The notes under the pieces are model-generated. The model did not search any database. It was given only the letters and a program-made list of their open reading frames with translations, and was not told the origin of the DNA. A stretch of 5,030 bases of DNA from Gammaproteobacteria bacterium. GTDB lineage: Bacteria; Pseudomonadota; Gammaproteobacteria; Nitrosococcales; Methylophagaceae. Where the stretch lies: positions 10,952-15,981 of the forward strand of contig NVVP01000058.1 in NCBI GenBank assembly GCA_002402245.1, in the 5' to 3' direction. Position numbers and translations under genes: made by a program. Positions 1-5,030 of this stretch are shown here, one piece after another (position 1 is the first letter of the stretch; every line of letters starts with the position of its first letter).

Positions 1-504
1 CGCATTGTATCTAGAATATTAGGCATGGGTGATGTGTTATCACTGGTTGAAGATGTTCAACGCAAAGTAGACAAAGGTGCGGCCGATAAATTAGCGAATA
101 AGCTTAAAAAAGGCAAAGGGTTTGATTTAGAAGATTTTCGTGATCAGCTTAGGCAAATGGGCAATATGGGGGGCATCGGTGCGATGCTCGATAAGATGCC
201 TGGAATGAATAATATTTCTGCCGCGGCAAAATCACAGGTTAACGATAAAGAGTTAGGTAAGTTAGAAGCTATCATTAACTCAATGACTAAAAAAGAACGT
301 CAACGACCTGAAATCATCAAGGGATCTCGCAAAAAGAGAATTGCATTGGGCTCAGGTACACAAATTCAAGATGTGAATCGCTTATTAAAACAGTTTTCTC
401 AAATGCAGAAAATGATGAAAAAAATGAGCCAGAAGGGAGGCATGGCGAAGATGATGCGTGCTTTTGGTGGTAAACTTCCTATGGGCGGAGGTATGCCTTT
501 TTAA
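1..504 (+). CDS. ffh: Signal recognition particle protein Ffh, C-terminal part (5' truncated by window edge)
   Basis: Ffh is the GTPase of the bacterial signal recognition particle. It binds 4.5S RNA and hydrophobic signal sequences and delivers ribosomes to FtsY at the inner membrane. The frame is open from base 1, giving 167 visible residues of a protein of usually about 450; the start and the NG GTPase domain lie outside the window. The fragment opens with SRILGMGDVLSLVED, the conserved entry to the M domain. It continues through LKKGKGFDLEDF, a flexible Met- and Gly-rich finger-loop stretch (NMGGIGAMLDKMPGM, visible residues about 55-69), IINSMT, and the RNA-binding helix-turn-helix with KGSRKKRIALGSG (about 107-119) and NRLLKQF. 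It ends in a Met/Gly-rich tail, MPF. About 16 methionines occur across the fragment, as expected for the signal-sequence groove. The identification is very secure. The downstream gap to rpsP is 86 bases. Confidence 0.97.
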   Translation, partial: RIVSRILGMGDVLSLVEDVQRKVDKGAADKLANKLKKGKGFDLEDFRDQLRQMGNMGGIGAMLDKMPGMNNISAAAKSQVNDKELGKLEAIINSMTKKERQRPEIIKGSRKKRIALGSGTQIQDVNRLLKQFSQMQKMMKKMSQKGGMAKMMRAFGGKLPMGGGMPF

Positions 505-523
505 AGATAAAGCTAACTTAAGC

Positions 524-552
524 TTTTCAAATGCAAGAGATGTGCGTAAAAT
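524..552 (+). promoter_or_regulatory. Candidate sigma-70 promoter for the rpsP operon
   Basis: TTTTCA (524-529, 4 of 6 consensus bases) and TAAAAT (547-552, 5 of 6) are separated by exactly 17 bases. A start near 558-560 would leave a leader of about 30 bases before rpsP. The site lies in the 86-base gap after ffh. In E. coli the rpsP operon also has its own promoter, which fits. The element was found by eye only. A 7-base direct repeat, AAATGCA (529-535 and 549-555), overlaps the spacer and the -10. Confidence 0.5.
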
Positions 553-590
553 GCATCTGTTTTCGATCCAGTTTAAAGCAGGCAGAATAA

Positions 591-839
591 ATGGTTACAA
601 TTAGATTATCTCGCGGTGGTGCGAAGAAACTTCCTTACTATACAGTTGTAGTGGCTGACTCACGTAATAAACGTGACGGTCGTTGCATTGAGCGTGTAGG
701 ATTTTTTAACCCTACAGCACAAGGCGCAGAAGAAGTATTGCGTTTAGACTTAGACCGTATTGATCATTGGGTCAATTTAGGTGCTCAACCATCAGACCGT
801 GTTGCTAAATTAGTTTCTGACGCTAAAAAAGCGGCTTAA
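591..839 (+). CDS. rpsP: 30S ribosomal protein S16
   Basis: S16 is a small structural protein of the 30S subunit that binds 16S rRNA and is needed for efficient 30S assembly. The product has 82 residues, the same as E. coli S16. It shows the family N-terminus MVTIRLSRGGAKKLPYY, then VVADSRNKRDGR and ERVGFFNP (about residues 21-42), and LDLDRIDHWVNLGAQPSD (about 52-69). The ATG gives the canonical N-terminus; only a weak AGG (580-582) lies 8 bases upstream. It is the first gene of the rpsP-rimM-trmD-rplS operon. Seven of its nine arginines use CGT, the codon bias expected of an abundant protein and unlike trmD downstream. The identification is very secure. Confidence 0.98.
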   Translation: MVTIRLSRGGAKKLPYYTVVVADSRNKRDGRCIERVGFFNPTAQGAEEVLRLDLDRIDHWVNLGAQPSDRVAKLVSDAKKAA

Positions 840-865
840 GAACACTTACTTTCAAGGTTTGACGT

Positions 866-1387
866 ATGGCTACTACTTCTGAGGATTTTATCCTAGTAGG
901 AAAAATATCTGGAGTATTTGGGGTTAAAGGATGGATGAAAGTCTTTTCATTTACTGACCCTAGAAAGAATATTTTGGCTTACACCCCCCTTTACATTTCA
1001 CGTAACGGTCAGTGGGTAGAAATCAAAGTGTCGGGTGGCCGAGTACAGGGGAAGGGCGTTGTTATCGGTTTAGATGATATTGATGACCCTGATAAAGTAC
1101 TCCCTTTGATTGGTTCTGAGTTAGCGATTAAGCAATCACAGCTTAAACCTTCAACAGGCAATGATTTTTATTGGTCTGAGTTGATAGGTTTAGCCGTGGT
1201 TAACTTAAACGATGAAGCTTTAGGTGTTGTTGATAGCTTGTTAGAAACAGGTAAGCACGACATCTTAGTGGTTAAGAATAAAGAGCAGAAAACTGAGCAG
1301 TTGATTCCATTTGTAATGGAAGAGGTTATTCAGCTAATTGATTTGGATAATAAGATTATTCGGGTTGATTGGGAGTTAGATTACTAA
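866..1387 (+). CDS. rimM: Ribosome maturation factor RimM (16S rRNA processing protein)
   Basis: RimM binds ribosomal protein S19 and assists late maturation of the 30S head domain. It acts in the cytoplasm and is not part of the finished ribosome. The product has 173 residues, slightly shorter than the 182 of E. coli. The N-terminal RimM barrel contains LVGKISGVFGVKGWMKV (residues 10-26). The C-terminal PRC-barrel begins at FYWSELIGLAV (101-111) and contains ETGKHDILVV (127-136) and LIPFV (146-150), ending near VDWELDY. YW at 102-103 matches the family motif implicated in ribosome binding. The gene starts 26 bases after rpsP, with AAGG (854-857) 8 bases before the ATG, a modest Shine-Dalgarno. 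Its position between rpsP and trmD is the conserved one. Only one of its four arginines uses CGT. The identification is secure. Confidence 0.96.
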   Translation: MATTSEDFILVGKISGVFGVKGWMKVFSFTDPRKNILAYTPLYISRNGQWVEIKVSGGRVQGKGVVIGLDDIDDPDKVLPLIGSELAIKQSQLKPSTGNDFYWSELIGLAVVNLNDEALGVVDSLLETGKHDILVVKNKEQKTEQLIPFVMEEVIQLIDLDNKIIRVDWELDY

Positions 1388-1397
1388 GGTAAACAAG

Positions 1398-2147
1398 ATG
1401 AAAATAGCAGTAATATCTTTGTTTCCAGCTATGTTTGATGCAATAACTGAATATGGTGTAACAGGTCGAGCGGTAAAAAAAGACTTGTTAAACTTGAATT
1501 ATTGGAATCCTCGGGACTTTACTGAGGACAAGCATAAAACAGTAGATGACCGACCTTATGGTGGTGGGCCTGGAATGGTGATGAAAGTCGAACCATTACA
1601 AAAAGCTATTCATGCGGCAAAGCGAGAGTTAGGTCAGCAAACAAAGGTGATATATTTATCACCACAAGGTCGAAAATTAGATCAGCAAGGTTTGCAAGAA
1701 TTAGCGACACAAGATGAAATTATCTTTGTTGCAGGACGTTATGAAGGTATTGACGAACGTCTGATTGAAGAAGAGATTGATGAGGAATGGTCGATTGGTG
1801 ACTATGTTCTCAGTGGTGGTGAACTTGCGGCAATGGTTATGATTGACGGCGTTGCAAGGTTATTACCAGGTGTTTTGGGTGATGAGGAATCGGCACAGCA
1901 AGATTCGTTTATGGCAGGTCTTTTAGACCATCCACATTACACAAGACCGGAAGTGTTATCGAGTCAGACAGTGCCTAAGGTACTGCTTGGTGGTGATCAT
2001 GAGGTGATACGCAAGTGGCGCCTTAAACAGTCCTTGGGGCGAACGTGGTTAAGGCGGCCTGATATGTTAGAGATGGAAACATTATCTAGCGAACAGACAG
2101 CATTATTAGAACAATTTATTGCCGAACATGGGCATGAAGATAAGTAG
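1398..2147 (+). CDS. trmD: tRNA (guanine-N1-)-methyltransferase TrmD
   Basis: TrmD transfers a methyl group from S-adenosylmethionine to N1 of G37 in tRNAs reading CNN/UNN-type codons with G36, which prevents +1 frameshifting. It is a trefoil-knot (SPOUT) homodimer. The product has 249 residues; E. coli TrmD has 255. Key residues keep their standard numbering: Y86 in VIYLSPQG, G113/Y115/E116/D119 in GRYEGIDER, the knot loop IGDYVLSGGE (133-142), R154, and the proposed catalytic base D169 in QQDSF. The C-terminal tRNA-binding domain contains HYTRPEVL and KQSLGRTWLRRPD (210-222). The 10-base gap after rimM suggests translational coupling; TAAGG (1385-1389) overlaps the rimM stop, 8 bases before the ATG. 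Arginine codons are mostly non-preferred (CGT in 2 of 14), consistent with low expression compared with the ribosomal genes on either side. Confidence 0.98.
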   Translation: MKIAVISLFPAMFDAITEYGVTGRAVKKDLLNLNYWNPRDFTEDKHKTVDDRPYGGGPGMVMKVEPLQKAIHAAKRELGQQTKVIYLSPQGRKLDQQGLQELATQDEIIFVAGRYEGIDERLIEEEIDEEWSIGDYVLSGGELAAMVMIDGVARLLPGVLGDEESAQQDSFMAGLLDHPHYTRPEVLSSQTVPKVLLGGDHEVIRKWRLKQSLGRTWLRRPDMLEMETLSSEQTALLEQFIAEHGHEDK

Positions 2148-2152
2148 GAATT

Positions 2153-2157
2153 AGGAG
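2153..2157 (+). promoter_or_regulatory. Strong ribosome binding site of rplS
   Basis: AGGAG sits 7 bases before the rplS ATG, in the 17-base gap after trmD. It is clearly stronger than the sites before rpsP, rimM and trmD and fits the need for high L19 synthesis. Confidence 0.85.
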
Positions 2158-2164
2158 TAGAACA

Positions 2165-2509
2165 ATGAGTAATATTATTGATCAGATAAACGCTGAACAA
2201 ATGAGACAGGATCTTCCTGCTTTTTCTTCAGGTGACACTGTTGTAGTTAAAGTAAGGATCAAAGAAGGCGATCGTGAACGTGAGCAAGCTTTCGAAGGTG
2301 TGGTTATTGCCGTTCGTAATCGTGGACTTCATTCAGCATTCACTGTTCGTAAAATTTCTAACGGTGTTGGTGTTGAGCGTGTATTCCAAACACACAGTCA
2401 AGCTATTGCTAGCGTAGAAGTTAAACGTCGCGGTGCAGTTCGTCGTGCTAAGTTATATTACTTACGTGACTTAACTGGTAAAGCAGCACGTATTAAAGAA
2501 AAACTATAA
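2165..2509 (+). CDS. rplS: 50S ribosomal protein L19
   Basis: L19 is a 50S protein located at the interface with the 30S subunit, where it contributes to intersubunit bridges. The product has 114 residues; E. coli L19 has 115. The N-terminal helix MSNIIDQINAEQMRQDLPAF is followed by the SH3-like barrel with GDTVVVKVRIKEGDRERE (23-40), FEGVVIAVRNRGL (43-55), FTVRKISNGVGVERVF (59-74) and the basic C-terminus VKRRGAVRRAKLYYLRD (86-102). It is the last gene of the operon and is followed by a strong intrinsic terminator. Eleven of its 14 arginines use CGT, the bias of an abundant protein. The identification is very secure. Confidence 0.98.
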   Translation: MSNIIDQINAEQMRQDLPAFSSGDTVVVKVRIKEGDREREQAFEGVVIAVRNRGLHSAFTVRKISNGVGVERVFQTHSQAIASVEVKRRGAVRRAKLYYLRDLTGKAARIKEKL

Positions 2510-2520
2510 TTTAAAGATTC

Positions 2521-2538
2521 AGCTAAGATTATTTAGCT
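2521..2538 (+). other. Small hairpin-forming inverted repeat after rplS
   Basis: AGCTAA (2521-2526) and TTAGCT (2533-2538) are perfect inverted repeats around a 6-base loop, starting 12 bases after the rplS stop. No T-run follows, so it is not a terminator by itself. It might protect or mark the mRNA 3' end together with the larger hairpin 19 bases further on. The stem is short and AT-rich, so it could be chance. Confidence 0.3.
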
Positions 2539-2556
2539 AGATCTCTAATTTATATG

Positions 2557-2594
2557 AAAAGGGGCATAACTCAATTGAGTTATGCCCCTTTTTT
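2557..2594 (+). terminator. Strong intrinsic terminator of the rpsP-rplS operon
   Basis: Bases 2557-2592 form a perfect palindrome (two 18-base arms). As RNA it can fold into a 16-bp stem with an AATT loop (2573-2576). The core is GGGGCATAACTC paired with GAGTTATGCCCC, and it runs into six T residues (2589-2594). The left side starts with AAAA, so transcription from the right would also meet a hairpin followed by four U residues, giving possible weak two-way function. It lies 47 bases after the rplS stop. Confidence 0.95.
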
Positions 2595-2602
2595 GTTATA
2601 TT
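2575..2602 (+). promoter_or_regulatory. Candidate xerD promoter overlapping the terminator
   Basis: TTGAGT (2575-2580, 4 of 6 consensus bases) is followed after 16 bases by TATATT (2597-2602, 5 of 6). TG at 2594-2595 makes an extended -10 (TGTTATATT). The -35 lies in the right arm of the preceding terminator and the TG is at the end of its T-run. A start near 2609 would give a leader of about 32 bases before xerD. This is the best promoter-like match I can see between the terminator and xerD, found by eye only. Confidence 0.45.
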
Positions 2603-2640
2603 AACTTTAAAACAATCCACAATAAGCTGTAGGCTGCCAC

Positions 2641-3540
2641 ATGGAAGATAAAACCTCGAGTCATTATTTACAGCCATTTTTAGACTCCTTATGGTTAGAA
2701 TCTGGCCTGAGTACTAATACTGTTGAAGCATACCGAGGTGATTTATTAGCCTTTGCGAGTTGGTTGCGTGAGTTTGATATCGATTTATCCTCAGCAACTA
2801 GGCAAGATATTCTCCGTTATCAAAGTATTAGAATGAGAGAGGGCCGTAAGGTTCGTAGTGAAGCCCGTCTGCTATCTAGCCTACGCCGTTTTTACCGATA
2901 CTTATGTCGTGAAGATATCCGTGACTCCGATCCGACAGCTCAAATTGAGTCTCCACGCTTAGGTCGGCCATTACCGACTAGTCTTACTGAACAAGACGTA
3001 GAAGATTTATTAGCACAGCCTGACGTGTTATTAGCATTAGGCTTAAGAGATCGCAGTATGCTTGAAGTGCTTTATGCTACGGGATTAAGAGTCACTGAGC
3101 TGGTGTCATTAACTATTGAGCAACTGAATATGCGCCAGGGGCTTATCCGTTGTATAGGCAAAGGTAATAAAGAGCGTTTAGTGCCTCTGGGTGAAATCGC
3201 TTTAGATTATTTACAAGAGTATCTGTTAGAAAGTCGACCTATTTTATTAAATGGCCGTTTAAGTGATGATTTGTTTCCGACCAATCGTGGCAAAGCAATG
3301 ACTCGACAAGCTTTTTGGTATCTAATTAAACGTTATGCTAAACAAGCCGAGATTGATAAGCCCTTATCACCACATACTTTACGTCATGCCTTTGCAACTC
3401 ATCTATTAAACCATGGTGCTGATTTGCGTGTTGTACAGCTGTTATTAGGTCATTCAGACTTATCAACGACACAAATTTATACTCACGTGGCTAAAGAACG
3501 CTTAAAAAGCATTCATGCTGAACATCATCCTCGCGGTTAA
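2641..3540 (+). CDS. xerD: Site-specific tyrosine recombinase XerD
   Basis: XerD works with XerC at the chromosomal dif site, under FtsK control, to resolve chromosome dimers before division. The product has 299 residues; E. coli XerD has 298. The N-terminal core-binding (SAM-like) domain covers about residues 1-100. The catalytic domain carries the full set: R150 in YATGLRVTEL, K174 in IGKGNKERLVPLG, H245 and R248 in SPHTLRHAFATHLLNHGADL, H271 in LLGHSDLSTT, and the nucleophile Y280 in QIYTHVA. XerD rather than XerC is supported by the near-identity of ATHLLNHGADLRVVQ and the HHPRG end to E. coli XerD. The ATG is preceded by TAGG (2630-2633), 7 bases away. Although it belongs to the integrase family, nothing nearby suggests a phage or island. 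In E. coli xerD heads an operon with dsbC and recJ; here yajQ follows first. Confidence 0.96.
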   Translation: MEDKTSSHYLQPFLDSLWLESGLSTNTVEAYRGDLLAFASWLREFDIDLSSATRQDILRYQSIRMREGRKVRSEARLLSSLRRFYRYLCREDIRDSDPTAQIESPRLGRPLPTSLTEQDVEDLLAQPDVLLALGLRDRSMLEVLYATGLRVTELVSLTIEQLNMRQGLIRCIGKGNKERLVPLGEIALDYLQEYLLESRPILLNGRLSDDLFPTNRGKAMTRQAFWYLIKRYAKQAEIDKPLSPHTLRHAFATHLLNHGADLRVVQLLLGHSDLSTTQIYTHVAKERLKSIHAEHHPRG

Positions 3541-3603
3541 TTACAGATTCTAATGATGGCTTAACTATTAATGGTAAACTGAGTCGCATAAATTATTTTA
3601 TTT

Positions 3604-3607
3604 GGAG
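3604..3607 (+). promoter_or_regulatory. Ribosome binding site that fixes the yajQ start
   Basis: GGAG lies 6 bases before the ATG at 3614. An in-frame TTG at 3602-3604 overlaps this site and so is not a credible start. The ATG choice also gives the family N-terminus MPAFDIVSE. Confidence 0.85.
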
Positions 3608-3613
3608 AAAAGA

Positions 3614-4099
3614 ATGCCTGCATTTGATATTGTGTCAGAGATAGATAAACACGAATTAACCAATGCTGTTGATCAAACAAATCGAGAAGTTGCCAATCGG
3701 TTTGATTTCCGTGGAACTGATGTCAAAGTTGAACAGTCAGATAAAACATTAATTATGCATGCCGATAGTGATTTTCAGTTAGATCAGCTACAAGATATTT
3801 TGAGAGCTAAGTTGGTTAAACGTGGTATTGAGATTAGTTGTTTAGAAGTAAAAGACTCGGTAGGTAACGGTAAAATGCGTAAACAAGATATTGTTGTTCG
3901 CGAAGGCCTTGATAAAGATTTATGCCGAAAAGTAGTGAAAATAGTCAAACAAAGTAAAGCAAAAGTTCAGGCTGCTATTCAGGGTGAAAGTGTGCGAATA
4001 ACAGGTAAAAAACGTGATGACTTACAGGGTGTAATGGCCTTATTGCGTGACAATGATGAGGTGGATATGCCACTGCAGTTTAATAATTTTAGGGATTAA
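3614..4099 (+). CDS. yajQ: YajQ family cyclic di-GMP/nucleotide-binding protein (UPF0234)
   Basis: YajQ proteins are small cytoplasmic proteins with two domains of ferredoxin/RRM-like fold. Family members bind nucleotides or nucleic acids, and a Xanthomonas member has been reported as a cyclic di-GMP receptor that influences transcription. Whether this one does so is unknown. The product has 161 residues; E. coli YajQ has 163. Conserved blocks are MPAFDIVSEIDKHELTNAVDQ (1-21), REVANRFDFRGTD (24-36), SDFQLDQLQDILRAKLVKRG (52-71), KKIVKxIK-like KVVKIVKQSKAKVQAAIQGE (106-125), VRITGKKRDDLQGVMALLR (127-145) and the terminal LQFNNFRD. It lies 73 bases after xerD with a clear ribosome binding site, and 4 bases before dsbC. 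I found no convincing promoter in the 73-base gap, so readthrough from xerD is likely but not shown. Confidence 0.95.
   Translation: MPAFDIVSEIDKHELTNAVDQTNREVANRFDFRGTDVKVEQSDKTLIMHADSDFQLDQLQDILRAKLVKRGIEISCLEVKDSVGNGKMRKQDIVVREGLDKDLCRKVVKIVKQSKAKVQAAIQGESVRITGKKRDDLQGVMALLRDNDEVDMPLQFNNFRD
4091..4094 (+). promoter_or_regulatory. Shine-Dalgarno of dsbC inside the end of yajQ
   Basis: AGGG lies in the last codons of yajQ, 9 bases before the ATG at 4104 and 15 before the second in-frame ATG at 4110. This favours 4104 as the dsbC start and suggests that dsbC translation is coupled to yajQ. Confidence 0.55.
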
Positions 4100-4103
4100 A
4101 CAG

Positions 4104-4829
4104 ATGATAATGTTAAAACGGCACTTTTTATGGTTACCTTTGCTAGCTTGGATTGGAATGGTTCAGGCTGATGATCGTGCTGATATGAAGCTTAAGCTAG
4201 AAGCCATAATGCCGAAAGTAACCATCGATAGCATTGAAGCTGTAGGCAATACTAAGTTGTATGAAGTTATTATTGCCGGTGAAATTATTTATTTTTCAGA
4301 AGATGGTCGTTATGTATTTCAGGGTGATGTGATTGAGCTTGAAACTCGTGAAAATATTACAGAAAATAAGCGACTTATGCTTAAAGAACAGATTTTATCT
4401 TCATTAAATGAAGATGATATGATCATTTATGAACCAAAGAAAACACATTATACCTTAACGGTATTTACAGATATTGACTGTGGTTATTGCCGTAAATTAC
4501 ATAAGCAGATGGATCAATATAATGCCTTGGGTATTCGCATTCGTTATATGGCTTTCCCTCGCGCAGGTGTGGGGTCTGAAGCATTTGATAAAGCGGAAGC
4601 AGTATGGTGTTCAGATGACCGCCAATTAGCCATGACCGATGCTAAAGAAGGGTTTGATATTGATTCAGAGGCCTGTGTTACTCCTGTGCAAGCTCACTAT
4701 GAATTAGGCCGTCGCCTAGGTGTGACAGGGACACCTGCATTATTTATGGATAATGGCACAATGTTACCGGGCTATGTGCCACCGATTCGTCTTAAAAAAA
4801 TATTAGATGATGCTGCTAAGCAGGGTTAA
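4104..4829 (+). CDS. dsbC: Periplasmic thiol:disulfide isomerase DsbC
   Basis: DsbC is a V-shaped periplasmic homodimer that reshuffles wrong disulfides and is kept reduced by DsbD. From ATG 4104 the product has 241 residues; the E. coli precursor has 236. A signal peptide covers residues 1-22: a basic KRH, then the hydrophobic FLWLPLLAWIGMV, with likely cleavage after VQA before DDRAD. The DsbC N-terminal dimerisation domain spans about 23-85 (LYEVIIAGEIIYFSEDGRYVF), followed by a linker helix and a thioredoxin domain. The active site CGYC is at 126-129 in FTDIDCGYCRKLH, and the cis-proline is P211 in TGTPALF. C169 and C191 match the second, structural disulfide of E. coli DsbC. The start at 4104 is preferred; 4110 would remove two residues, and a start at 4047 would spoil the signal peptide. 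It is 4 bases after yajQ and converges with lpxH. Confidence 0.95.
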   Translation: MIMLKRHFLWLPLLAWIGMVQADDRADMKLKLEAIMPKVTIDSIEAVGNTKLYEVIIAGEIIYFSEDGRYVFQGDVIELETRENITENKRLMLKEQILSSLNEDDMIIYEPKKTHYTLTVFTDIDCGYCRKLHKQMDQYNALGIRIRYMAFPRAGVGSEAFDKAEAVWCSDDRQLAMTDAKEGFDIDSEACVTPVQAHYELGRRLGVTGTPALFMDNGTMLPGYVPPIRLKKILDDAAKQG

Positions 4830-5030
4830 TTGCGAGTAACTCGGTAATCAATTAGCTGGCATTGTTGTTGGTCACACTGTAAATAACTAATTTCATCTTC
4901 CCAGTCACCTAATACGATACGTGATCCTGTATCGTGTTGGTGGATTGCAGGCCGGTGAGTGTGGCCATGAATGAGTTGATTAACATTAAATTTTTTCATT
5001 ACACGAGATACTTCGGCTTGATTAACATCC
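4826..5030 (-). CDS. lpxH: UDP-2,3-diacylglucosamine diphosphatase LpxH, C-terminal part (truncated by window edge)
   Basis: LpxH hydrolyses UDP-2,3-diacylglucosamine to lipid X and UMP in lipid A synthesis, as a Mn-dependent peripheral inner-membrane enzyme. The minus strand is open from the window end to a TAA at 4828-4826, giving 67 residues. The visible part begins DVNQAEVSRVMKKFNVNQLI, then the metal-binding motif HGHTHRPAIH, where the histidines of GHTH are ligands in the calcineurin-like phosphoesterase family. It continues with TGSRIVLGDWED and ends in VTRN. DVNQ, LIHGHTHRPA and VLG-W match the same region of E. coli LpxH. The first metal motifs, including GNHD, lie outside the window. 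The tail contains CDQQQC, two cysteines I do not recall as conserved. The stop codon overlaps the dsbC stop, and no terminator follows it in the lpxH direction. Confidence 0.92.
   Translation of the reverse strand, partial: DVNQAEVSRVMKKFNVNQLIHGHTHRPAIHQHDTGSRIVLGDWEDEISYLQCDQQQCQLIDYRVTRN

Noticed and set aside
509..526. Inverted repeat AAAGCT/AGCTTT after ffh as a terminator
   Set aside because: The stem is only 6 bp with two G:C pairs, and only four T residues follow the AAGC of the right arm (TTTT at 524-527, partly inside the stem). It is too weak to call.
1997..2200. Open reading frame of 67 codons on the minus strand
   Set aside because: It lies almost wholly antisense to the conserved end of trmD and crosses into rplS. 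Its translation is rich in Ser, Asn and Cys and resembles no family I recognise. It is a shadow of the real genes.
2505..2510. Perfect TATAAT at the rplS stop
   Set aside because: No acceptable -35 lies 16-18 bases upstream, and a transcript from it would end in the terminator after about 75 bases with no gene. It is probably chance from the Leu-stop codons.
2641..3540. xerD as an integrase of a mobile element
   Set aside because: Length, motifs and C-terminal sequence match chromosomal XerD. There are no attachment-site repeats, tRNA gene or phage genes nearby.
3602..3613. TTG start adding four residues to YajQ
   Set aside because: The TTG overlaps the GGAG ribosome binding site of the ATG at 3614, and family proteins begin at MPxFDIVSE.
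4047..4103. Longer dsbC beginning at ATG 4047
   Set aside because: It would overlap the conserved yajQ C-terminus by 53 bases, add 19 residues before the signal peptide and lack a suitable ribosome site. The start at 4104 gives a normal signal peptide and length.
1..5030. Search for an undescribed system, RNA gene, riboswitch or CRISPR array
   Set aside because: Almost all bases are taken by recognised housekeeping genes. The gaps of 86, 131 and 73 bases hold only promoter-, terminator- and ribosome-site-like elements, and I saw no repeated arrays or tRNA-like folds.

Overview
The window is an ordinary, densely packed stretch of a gammaproteobacterial chromosome. The proteins are close, nearly full-length relatives of E. 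coli Ffh, S16, RimM, TrmD, L19, XerD, YajQ, DsbC and LpxH. The DNA is moderately AT-rich, with many TTA, AAA and GAT codons. DsbC, LpxH and the ffh-rpsP-rimM-trmD-rplS order all point to a Gram-negative gammaproteobacterium. I cannot name the genus from sequence alone.

Left part (1-2600): the 3' end of ffh (signal recognition particle GTPase, M domain) is followed by an 86-base gap with a plausible promoter. Then comes the compact rpsP-rimM-trmD-rplS operon, with gaps of 26, 10 and 17 bases. It makes two ribosomal proteins, a 30S maturation factor and the tRNA G37 methyltransferase. It ends in a very strong intrinsic terminator built on a perfect 36-base palindrome (2557-2592).

Middle part (2575-4829): xerD (chromosome dimer resolution recombinase), yajQ (nucleotide-binding UPF0234 protein) and dsbC (periplasmic disulfide isomerase) run in the same direction. 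A good promoter candidate for xerD lies over the right arm and T-run of the preceding terminator. yajQ has its own clear ribosome binding site. dsbC starts four bases after the yajQ stop, and its Shine-Dalgarno lies inside the end of yajQ. In E. coli xerD is followed directly by dsbC, so yajQ sits here at a site where E. coli has no gene.

Right edge (4826-5030, minus strand): the C-terminal 67 codons of lpxH (lipid A biosynthesis) converge on dsbC. The two stop codons share a palindromic TTAA, so there is no intergenic space.

I see no mobile element, CRISPR array, RNA gene, toxin system or defence locus, and no evidence of an undescribed system. The points worth a second look are regulatory or architectural: the promoter inside a terminator, contrasting arginine codon use within the ribosomal operon, the yajQ placement, and the overlapping convergent stops.
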